Source of the DNA: Candidatus Zixiibacteriota bacterium
GTDB lineage: Bacteria; Zixibacteria; MSB-5A5; GN15; PGXB01
DNA: 12,376 bases
Reading direction: 5' to 3'
Assembly: GCA_030591405.1 (NCBI GenBank)
Contig: JAUVBC010000027.1
Coordinates: 1 to 12,376 of the forward strand
Both the position numbers and the translations under genes were made by a program. Positions 6,958 to 12,376 of the stretch are shown here, one piece after another. The notes beneath the pieces are model-generated. The model did not search any database and had not been told where the DNA came from. It saw nothing but the letters and a program-made list of their open reading frames with translations. Within the stretch, counting starts at the first letter, position 1. Each line of letters begins with the position of its first letter.

Positions 6958-8130
6958 ATGGTATCAATAAATTATGCAACTCGAGAGGTGACCTGCAAAA
7001 TTGTCTATTATGGTCCGGGATTATCGGGGAAAACAACCAACCTGATTTATGTCCATGAAAAGGTGCCATCATCGACCAAAGGCAAATTGATTTCGCTGGC
7101 AACCGAGGCCGACCGAACGCTCTACTTTGATTTTTTGCCGATTAATATTGGGCAGGTTAATGGATTTACGGCCAAGTTTCAGCTTTATACAGTTCCCGGG
7201 CAGGTTTACTATAATGCCACCAGAAAGCTTGTTCTGCGCGGCGTTGATGGATTGGTGTTTGTTGCCGATAGCCAGGCCGACAAGATGGATGAAAATATTG
7301 AATCGTTAACGAATCTTAAAGAAAATCTGGCCGAATACGGCTACGATTATAAAAATTTCCCAATTGTGATTCAATATAACAAAAGGGATTTACCGGGAGT
7401 TATGTCAGTTGAAGAACTGGAGGCAAAATTAAACCCCGAAAAATGGAAATCTTTTGAGGGCGAAGCGGTAAAAGGAACCGGCGTTTTTGATACGCTCAAA
7501 ATGATTATTAAACTGGTTCTTGCCAAGGCTCAGACCTCTAATAGTAATAAATCGCAGAAGCTTACAGCGACTGCCGAGGCATCGCAACCGGAAGTATCGA
7601 CTACTCCGTCGGAACAGAAGCCAGCCGCACCTGTTACTCCTCCAACTATAGCAGTACCAGAGCCAGCACCTGCGGCGATCGAACCTGCTCCCATTGCTGC
7701 CAAGGCGGATCAGGTGACGGTGGATAACCCCGGATTAACCAGACAGGAAGTCTATCGACCTGAAATCAAACAGGAACCGGGTCTTGTTGATTTGCCGGAC
7801 GAAAGAGAGAATGTTTCCGAAAATAGTACCAATGAAATAAAATCGACCCGGCCAGAAGTTCCGGTAGGGGAACCGGTCTCTGCTTCGAGTCGCCCGTTTC
7901 CTGGATCATCGACGGCAGGTATATCGCGTCGCGAAAGAAGAATTACCGTTTCCGATTTTCAGCCGACCGCCTCTGCGCCGGAGAGCGAAACTCATACCGA
8001 GCAGATTCCGGATGAAGATCAAGAAATTAAAAATATTGAATCCAATATGCCGAAACCGATTATGGCGCCCTCAACGCGCGTGGTTACGAAGAAACGCGGT
8101 TTCTTTAAACGGCTGTTTGGTATTAAATAA
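6958..8130 (+). CDS. mglA: MglA-family Ras-like polarity GTPase with long C-terminal extension
   Basis: MglA is the bacterial small GTPase that, when GTP-bound, sits at the leading pole and directs T4P and gliding machinery. Residues 1-192 match it closely: P-loop GPGLSGKTT (19-27), LATEADRTL with the catalytic Arg53, switch II TVPGQ (78-82, MglA-specific Thr78 and Gln82), VFVADSQ (100-106) and the guanine-specificity motif NKRD (141-144). Canonical MglA ends near residue 195. Here about 195 more residues follow: low-complexity, rich in Pro, Ala, Glu and Ser, with few hydrophobics, ending in a basic, aromatic tail TKKRGFFKRLFGIK (377-390). That tail could contact membrane or a partner. It starts at ATG 6958, 28 nt after the roadblock gene, with AGGG at 6942-6945. 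mglB follows 17 nt later. Function of the GTPase domain is secure; the role of the extension is unknown. Confidence 0.93.
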   Translation: MVSINYATREVTCKIVYYGPGLSGKTTNLIYVHEKVPSSTKGKLISLATEADRTLYFDFLPINIGQVNGFTAKFQLYTVPGQVYYNATRKLVLRGVDGLVFVADSQADKMDENIESLTNLKENLAEYGYDYKNFPIVIQYNKRDLPGVMSVEELEAKLNPEKWKSFEGEAVKGTGVFDTLKMIIKLVLAKAQTSNSNKSQKLTATAEASQPEVSTTPSEQKPAAPVTPPTIAVPEPAPAAIEPAPIAAKADQVTVDNPGLTRQEVYRPEIKQEPGLVDLPDERENVSENSTNEIKSTRPEVPVGEPVSASSRPFPGSSTAGISRRERRITVSDFQPTASAPESETHTEQIPDEDQEIKNIESNMPKPIMAPSTRVVTKKRGFFKRLFGIK

Positions 8131-8147
8131 ATAAGGAGGTGGCGTCA

Positions 8148-8636
8148 GTGAGTGATGACAACCTGATTATTTACGAAGAAGAAATTGAAAAGATTGATGC
8201 AGTTCTTGGAAAGATGCTCAAAGGGGCCGAGGCCAAGTGTGCCTTGATGGTTGATAAGGATGGCCATCTGATCACACGTCAGGGTTTTACCCATTCTCTG
8301 GACACCACGGCACTGGCGGCGCTTTTGGCTGGTTCCTTTGCTTCGACAAAAGAGATTGCCAGGTTGGTTGGCGAATCGGAATTTTCGGTGCTCTTTCATC
8401 AGGGCAAAAAGGATCATATCCATATGTCGCTGGTTGGCGACAGATCTATTATGGTTGTCATCTTTGATGACCGGACAACTATCGGAATGGTTCGCCTGTA
8501 TGCCAAAGAAGCGGCGGCGGAACTCGGTAAAGTGTTTGCTTCGCTTGCCGATCGGCCAGAGGAAGACAATCCGGGAATAGACAACGAATTTGCATCTTCG
8601 GCAGGTGACAGGCTTGACGATATTTTTCAGGATTAA
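8148..8636 (+). CDS. mglB: MglB-type roadblock protein, probable GAP/regulator of MglA
   Basis: MglB is a roadblock homodimer that stimulates GTP hydrolysis by MglA and restricts it to one pole. The 162-residue product resembles Myxococcus MglB along its length: an N-terminal YEEEIEKIDAVL helix (9-20), AKCALMVDKDGHLI (29-42), LDTTALAALLAGSFAS (51-66), RLVGESEFSVLFHQGKKDHI (72-91), VVIFDDRTTIGMVRL (103-117) and a short C-terminal acidic helix (DRLDDIFQD) like the MglB tail that contacts MglA. The start is GTG 8148, placed 7 nt after a perfect Shine-Dalgarno (AAGGAGGT 8133-8140); GTG 8139 would lie inside that site. It differs from the other three roadblock proteins here, which supports a distinct MglB role. 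The gene order is mglA-mglB, the reverse of Myxococcus mglBA. Confidence 0.88.
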   Translation: MSDDNLIIYEEEIEKIDAVLGKMLKGAEAKCALMVDKDGHLITRQGFTHSLDTTALAALLAGSFASTKEIARLVGESEFSVLFHQGKKDHIHMSLVGDRSIMVVIFDDRTTIGMVRLYAKEAAAELGKVFASLADRPEEDNPGIDNEFASSAGDRLDDIFQD

Positions 8637-8674
8637 GCAATAACTGTCAAATTTTCGATGTTTCTACAAAGGGG

Positions 8675-8695
8675 ATATCTAAAAACAATAGATAT
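8675..8695 (+). promoter_or_regulatory. Short hairpin in the leader of pilB
   Basis: ATATCT (8675-8680) and AGATAT (8690-8695) form a six-pair, AT-rich stem with a 9-nt loop in the 73-bp mglB-pilB gap. It immediately follows AAAGGGG (8668-8674), which is 35 nt from ATG 8710 and too far for a normal Shine-Dalgarno. Folding would shorten the effective distance to about 14 nt. The only other candidate site is a weak GCGAG (8696-8700). The stem is weak and may be chance. Confidence 0.3.
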
Positions 8696-8709
8696 GCGAG
8701 TCAAAAAAA

Positions 8710-10398
8710 ATGTCGTCTGAATTAGGTACAATGCTGGTTAAGGCCGGGAAGATTACCCAGGATCAACTGGATAAAGCTTTGGCCTTAATGAAGGATAACA
8801 AGATACCGCTGGAACAAACGCTTGTTTCAATTGGTGCCGTTGGTTCCGAAGATGATATTTCAGGATTTGTCGGCAAACAGTTGAATATGGGCACATTGCG
8901 CCTTACCGATGTCGAATTAAATCCCGAAATTGTCAAACTTATCCCGCTCGACATTGCCAGAAAGTTTAATGTAATTGCAGTCTCAAGGCTTGGCCGTAAT
9001 TTAATTGTTGCCATATCTGACCCGAATAATATTTATGTTCTTGATGCAGTAAAATTTATTACCGGATGTTCTATTCAGCCGGTTATTTCACCTGAAAAAG
9101 CAATAATAAAGGCGATTGAGACATACTACGCTGATGAAAATGGTTTTTCAGAAATTGCCAGAGGCCTTGAAGAGGAAAGCGATCTTGAAGTTGTTTCCTC
9201 CGATGAGGGCCCATCTGAAGATGATTTGCAGTCAGCGATTCAGGATAAGCCACTGGTTAAGCTGGTTGATTCGATTATCGGTGACGCGATTCGATCGGGC
9301 GCTTCTGATATTCATTTTGAAACTTATGAAAAAAGAATCAGAGTTCGGTTCCGTATTGATGGCGAACTTAAAGAAATGGCACCATTGCCATATAAATACC
9401 GGGCGGCAATTGTTTCCCGTTTGAAAGTTATGGCTGATCTTGATATTTCAGAGAGACGACGACCGCAGGATGGTCGTATCAAAATTAAAATTTCGGAACG
9501 TACTATTGACCTGCGTGTGTCGGTTTTGCCGACCATTTTTGGCGAAAAAGTCGTTATGCGTATTTTGGATCCGATGGCCCTTATGGTTGATATGACAAAA
9601 TTGGGCTTTGCCGAGAGTTCATTGGAAAAATTCGATAAGGCGATTCATCTTCCGTTTGGTATCATCCTGGTTACCGGACCAACCGGTTCCGGTAAAACGA
9701 CAACACTTTATTCGGCTTTGAAACAGATTAACCATGTTGGAACCAATATTATGACTGCAGAGGATCCGGTTGAGTTTAACTTCGATGGTATTAATCAGGT
9801 CGCAGTCAAATCCGATATTGGCCTGACTTTTGCCGCCGCACTGAGATCTTTTTTGCGTCAGGATCCTGATGTCATAATGGTTGGTGAGATTCGTGATGGT
9901 GAAACGGCCGAGATCGCCATTCGTGCGGCGTTAACCGGTCACCTTGTTTTCTCGACACTGCATACCAATGATGCCCCGTCATCGATAAATCGTCTGATTG
10001 ACATGGATGTTCCAAATTATCTGGTTTCATCTGCAACCAGATTGATTATGGCGCAGCGTATGACAAAGAAAATCTGCATCAGTTGTAAAGAAGAAATTCA
10101 GTTAACTGAAAAGCAGATCAATTCTCTAAATGTCCCTGAAGGTATGTTTAAAGATATCAAGGCTTTCAAGGGCAACGGATGCGCTGAGTGCGGCGAAACT
10201 GGTCGGGCCGGGCGAACCGGTATTTATGAAGTTATGCCGATTTCAGAAGAAATTGAACAGTTGATTTTGACCAGGGCAACCGATACAGAAATCCGCAATA
10301 CGGCTATTAAAGAGGGAATGAGAACTCTTAGAATGGCTGCTGTCGAAAAAATGATTAATGGCGTTATATCTTTTGAAGAAGTAATGTCAATTACTTGA
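8710..10398 (+). CDS. pilB: Type IV pilus extension ATPase PilB (GspE family)
   Basis: PilB is the hexameric cytoplasmic ATPase that powers pilus assembly through PilC. The 562-residue product has the usual length. The N-terminal T2SSE_N/MshEN-like domain (1-150) begins LGTMLVKAGKITQDQLDKAL. It lacks the arginine of the RLG c-di-GMP motif (ELG at 4-6), so nucleotide sensing is uncertain. The ATPase core shows Walker A GPTGSGKT (323-330), the Asp box (AEDPVEF), Walker B (DPDVIMVGEIRD) and the His box (GHLVFSTLHTND). Four cysteines, C456/C459 and C491/C494, form the zinc-binding site typical of PilB/GspE and absent from PilT. ATG 8710 lies at the end of an eight-A run with no strong Shine-Dalgarno. 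The gene probably belongs to the mglAB operon. Neighbouring pilT and pilC favour PilB over a type II secretion GspE. Confidence 0.93.
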   Translation: MSSELGTMLVKAGKITQDQLDKALALMKDNKIPLEQTLVSIGAVGSEDDISGFVGKQLNMGTLRLTDVELNPEIVKLIPLDIARKFNVIAVSRLGRNLIVAISDPNNIYVLDAVKFITGCSIQPVISPEKAIIKAIETYYADENGFSEIARGLEEESDLEVVSSDEGPSEDDLQSAIQDKPLVKLVDSIIGDAIRSGASDIHFETYEKRIRVRFRIDGELKEMAPLPYKYRAAIVSRLKVMADLDISERRRPQDGRIKIKISERTIDLRVSVLPTIFGEKVVMRILDPMALMVDMTKLGFAESSLEKFDKAIHLPFGIILVTGPTGSGKTTTLYSALKQINHVGTNIMTAEDPVEFNFDGINQVAVKSDIGLTFAAALRSFLRQDPDVIMVGEIRDGETAEIAIRAALTGHLVFSTLHTNDAPSSINRLIDMDVPNYLVSSATRLIMAQRMTKKICISCKEEIQLTEKQINSLNVPEGMFKDIKAFKGNGCAECGETGRAGRTGIYEVMPISEEIEQLILTRATDTEIRNTAIKEGMRTLRMAAVEKMINGVISFEEVMSIT

Positions 10399-10441
10399 TT
10401 TCCCTTAAATGCTTCCTTCGGGGCAATCCTCAAGTATTTTT
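10392..10441 (+). terminator. Candidate intrinsic terminator after pilB
   Basis: TACTTGA (10392-10398) pairs with TCAAGTA (10430-10436), directly followed by TTTTT (10437-10441). The region between can fold an inner hairpin (TGCTTC 10410-10415 with GGGGCA 10420-10425, including two G-T pairs). The left arm overlaps the pilB stop codon. The outer stem is AT-rich, so efficiency is uncertain. It would close the operon that begins at the promoter near 4649. Confidence 0.45.
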
Positions 10442-10460
10442 ATCTCAACAAGTTACGAAT

Positions 10461-10474
10461 ATAAATTAATTTAT
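10461..10474. repeat. Perfect 14-bp AT-only palindrome between pilB and pilT
   Basis: ATAAATTAATTTAT equals its own reverse complement. It lies in the 162-bp pilB-pilT spacer, about 30 bp upstream of a TATAAT. It could be an operator or an AT-rich promoter-enhancing element. In such AT-rich DNA chance is also possible. Confidence 0.5.
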
Positions 10475-10480
10475 TATTCA

Positions 10481-10510
10481 TCAAGATTTTAATAAGTTTT
10501 CCGATATAAT
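10481..10510 (+). promoter_or_regulatory. Possible promoter of pilT-pilC
   Basis: A perfect TATAAT (10505-10510) lies 50 bp before the pilT start, downstream of the candidate pilB terminator. The best -35 candidate, TCAAGA (10481-10486), is 18 bp upstream and a poor match to TTGACA. The strong -10 and position support a separate pilT-pilC unit; the weak -35 suggests an activator or low activity. Confidence 0.4.
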
Positions 10511-10560
10511 AGAAAAGATAGAACTATGTCTGTAAACCCTCATTTTGGGAGTAATATAAT

Positions 10561-11637
10561 ATGGTTGGTCTTCGTCAACTTTTGGAAGAAATGGTCAAAG
10601 CCGACGCTTCTGACCTTCATCTGACGGTAGGTTCACCTCCGGTAATTCGGGTGGATGGAAAACTATTGCAAATGGCGTATGATCCATTGTCTCCTGAAAC
10701 TACAAAAAAGCTGGCTTACTCTATCATGAGTGAGAAGCAGCGACTTAAATTTGAAAATAACTCCGAACTTGATCTTTCTTTTGGTATTGAGAATATGAGC
10801 CGTTTTCGTGGAAATGTTTTTGTTCAGCGCGGAAATGTAGCAGTTGCTTTAAGACGGATACCGTATGAAGTGATGTCATTTGAAGATTTGGGATTACCGA
10901 ATGTGATCTCCGATTTCGCTAAACTTCAGCGGGGGTTAATATTGGTTACCGGCCCGACCGGTTCGGGAAAATCTACTACCTTGGCGGCAATTATTGATAA
11001 GATAAATCGGGAACGTCAATGTCATATTATAACCATTGAAGATCCGATTGAATATCTGCACCGTCATCAGCAGTCGATAATTAATCAAAGAGAAGTGCAC
11101 AGTGATACAAATTCTTTTTCATCGGCTTTAAAATACGCGTTACGTGAAGATCCTGATGTTGTCCTGATTGGTGAGATGCGTGATTTGGAAACAATCGAAT
11201 CAGCGCTGGTTATCTCTGAGACCGGGCATCTGGTTTTTGCAACTTTGCATACTAATTCCACTGCCGAATCAATAAACAGAATTATCGATGCCTTCCCGAC
11301 CAATCAGCAGGATCAGGTTCGGGTATCGTTATCATTTTGTTTGCAAGCAGTAGTTTCACAGTGCTTGATACCTAAAATACCAAACGGTCGTATTATGGGT
11401 CTGGAAATAATGACTGTAACTCCGGCCATTAGAGCTTTGATCAGAGATGATAAGGTTCATCAGATATACAGCATGATTCAATCGGGTCAGAAATATGGTA
11501 TGAAAACTATGAATCAATCCCTGGCTGAAAATTACAATACCGGGAAAATCAGTATAAATGATGCGATGAGTTATAGTGGGAATATTCAGGAACTTAATGA
11601 AATGCTAACCAGCGCAAAATCACATACGCTTGTGTAG
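10561..11637 (+). CDS. pilT: Type IV pilus retraction ATPase PilT
   Basis: PilT is the hexameric ATPase that disassembles the pilus and drives retraction for twitching and DNA pulling. The 358-residue length is typical. It opens with the PilT signature (ADASDLHLTVGSPPVIRVDGKL, about 14-35) and carries Walker A GPTGSGKS (131-138), the Asp box (IEDPIEYLH), Walker B (REDPDVVLIGEMRDLET), the His box (TGHLVFATLHTNS) and the retraction-linked AIRNLIRE motif as AIRALIRD (289-296). The PilB-type zinc cysteines are absent. The start is ATG 10561, with GGGAG 10547-10551 9 nt upstream. pilC begins 24 nt after the stop. PilU-type paralogs are an alternative, but order and the C-terminal motif favour PilT. 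Confidence 0.95.
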   Translation: MVGLRQLLEEMVKADASDLHLTVGSPPVIRVDGKLLQMAYDPLSPETTKKLAYSIMSEKQRLKFENNSELDLSFGIENMSRFRGNVFVQRGNVAVALRRIPYEVMSFEDLGLPNVISDFAKLQRGLILVTGPTGSGKSTTLAAIIDKINRERQCHIITIEDPIEYLHRHQQSIINQREVHSDTNSFSSALKYALREDPDVVLIGEMRDLETIESALVISETGHLVFATLHTNSTAESINRIIDAFPTNQQDQVRVSLSFCLQAVVSQCLIPKIPNGRIMGLEIMTVTPAIRALIRDDKVHQIYSMIQSGQKYGMKTMNQSLAENYNTGKISINDAMSYSGNIQELNEMLTSAKSHTLV

Positions 11638-11645
11638 CATTTTTT
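11601..11645 (+). terminator. Weak terminator/attenuator-like fold at the pilT-pilC junction
   Basis: AATGCTA (11601-11607) pairs with TAGCATT (11635-11641), and an inner AGCG (11611-11614) pairs with CGCT (11627-11630). The arms flank the end of pilT and run into TTTTTT (11640-11645), directly before the pilC Shine-Dalgarno (GGAGAGG 11646-11652). The stem is AT-rich with a large loop, and translation of pilT would disturb it, so at most it is a partial attenuator. Confidence 0.25.
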
Positions 11646-11661
11646 GGAGAGGTAATACATT

Positions 11662-12376
11662 ATGCCAGTATTTGAATATAAGGGAAGAACTCTAGCAGGA
11701 ACGACAGTTCAAGGCGAACTGACCGCTTCCAATCGGGATGAGTTGGAGCGGCTTTTAAGGCAAAACAAAATAATGGTCACCAATGTCCATAAAAAGGCGG
11801 CCGAGATTAATATTAAGATTGGAACCGGTGTAAAGAAAATTGATATCTCCCGTTTTACACGGCAGTTTGCCACCATGATCGGTGCCGGTTTACCGATGGT
11901 GCAGTGCTTGGAAATTCTTGCCTCCCAATCCGAAAGTACAGAATTACGAAAAATTATTAGCAAGATCAAAGAATCGGTGCAAAGCGGCTCAACTTTATCG
12001 GATGCGATGTCTAAACATCCCAAAGTATTTGATCAGCTTTATACTAATATGGTTGAGGCCGGCGAGATGGGTGGTGCCCTCGATACTATCCTGGTTCGTT
12101 TGGCTGTCTATCGCGAAAAGGCCGATGCCCTGGTTCGTAAAGTCAAGGGTGCGATGGTTTATCCGGCTGTGGTTATGATTGTTGCCACCGGTGTGACCAT
12201 TGGTATGTTAACATTTATTGTTCCGGTTTTTTCCAATATGTTTGGAAGTCTGGGCGCCGAATTGCCAGGTCCGACGGTGTTTATTCTGGGAATAAGTAAT
12301 TTTCTTCAGGAGCAATTTCTGACAATTCTACTTGGTCTGGCGGTTGCTTCTACCGCGTTTGTTTTTTGGGTAAGAA
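11662..12376 (+). CDS. pilC: Type IV pilus inner-membrane platform protein PilC, N-terminal part (3' truncated by window edge)
   Basis: PilC is the polytopic inner-membrane platform on which PilB and PilT act to add or remove pilin. The frame opens at ATG 11662 and is still open at the window end, giving 238 residues of a protein usually about 400 long. It begins MPVFEYKGRTLAG, the common PilC/GspF opening (xFxYxGrdxxG). The first T2SSF cytoplasmic domain (about 62-183) includes FTRQFATMIGAGLPMVQCLEIL, LSDAMSKHPKVF and VEAGEMGGALDTIL. The first membrane helix is at about 168-193 (YPAVVMIVATGVTIGMLTFIVPVF), and a second starts near 218. GGAGAGG (11646-11652) lies 9 nt upstream. It follows pilT by 24 nt. 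GspF of a type II system is excluded only by context. Confidence 0.93.
   Translation, partial: MPVFEYKGRTLAGTTVQGELTASNRDELERLLRQNKIMVTNVHKKAAEINIKIGTGVKKIDISRFTRQFATMIGAGLPMVQCLEILASQSESTELRKIISKIKESVQSGSTLSDAMSKHPKVFDQLYTNMVEAGEMGGALDTILVRLAVYREKADALVRKVKGAMVYPAVVMIVATGVTIGMLTFIVPVFSNMFGSLGAELPGPTVFILGISNFLQEQFLTILLGLAVASTAFVFWVR

Noticed and set aside
8139..8147. GTG 8139 as mglB start
   Set aside because: It lies inside the Shine-Dalgarno sequence AAGGAGGT itself; GTG 8148 is correctly spaced.
8763..9014. Minus-strand open frame within pilB
   Set aside because: It is a shadow of a well-supported gene, low in complexity with no recognisable motif; the other antisense frames in the window were rejected likewise.
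1..12376. Mobile element, defence island or CRISPR array
   Set aside because: No transposase, integrase, terminal inverted repeats, spaced direct repeats or tRNA-like structure was seen; all genes are on one strand with similar base composition.

Overview
The window is a gene-dense, all plus-strand segment of a bacterial chromosome, judged by eye to be about 40% G+C. It runs from a lipid II flippase gene into a type IV pilus (T4P) motor cluster. Both end genes are cut by the window edges. No RNA gene, CRISPR array, insertion sequence or transfer signature was seen. MurJ, ComEC, PilB/PilT/PilC and a bacterial polarity GTPase (MglA) with its partner MglB point to a Gram-negative, surface-motile or naturally transformable bacterium. 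The mix of MglA, several roadblock proteins and a DUF4388/PATAN protein suggests a deltaproteobacterial-type or FCB-group/candidate-phylum lineage such as Zixibacteria. That placement is an impression from gene content, not a phylogenetic result.

Region 1 (1-2962) holds the 3' end of murJ followed 7 nt later by comEC, the inner-membrane DNA-uptake channel. This ComEC keeps the OB-like and Competence domains. Its C-terminal metallo-beta-lactamase-like domain has lost the metal-binding motif. Region 2 (3057-4639) is a translationally coupled pair: a DUF4388/PATAN-type protein and a small three-helix membrane protein with a signal peptide.

Region 3 (4649-10441) is the core. A near-consensus sigma70 promoter (TTGACT, 17 bp, TATAAT) precedes six tightly packed genes: a TPR-roadblock fusion, a four-helix membrane protein ending in a roadblock-like domain, a stand-alone roadblock protein, MglA with a long C-terminal extension, MglB, and the pilus extension ATPase PilB. 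A terminator-like structure follows PilB. Region 4 (10442-12376) has an AT-rich promoter-like spacer, then pilT (retraction ATPase) and the 5' part of pilC (platform protein).

The most interesting reading is inferential. Three extra roadblock proteins, one soluble, one carrying TPRs and one membrane-anchored, may form heteromeric scaffolds or regulators for MglA. Because they are probably co-transcribed with mglAB and pilB, the set looks like a membrane-tethered GTPase switch that places or activates the T4P extension motor. ComEC nearby makes pilus-driven DNA uptake a plausible output alongside twitching.
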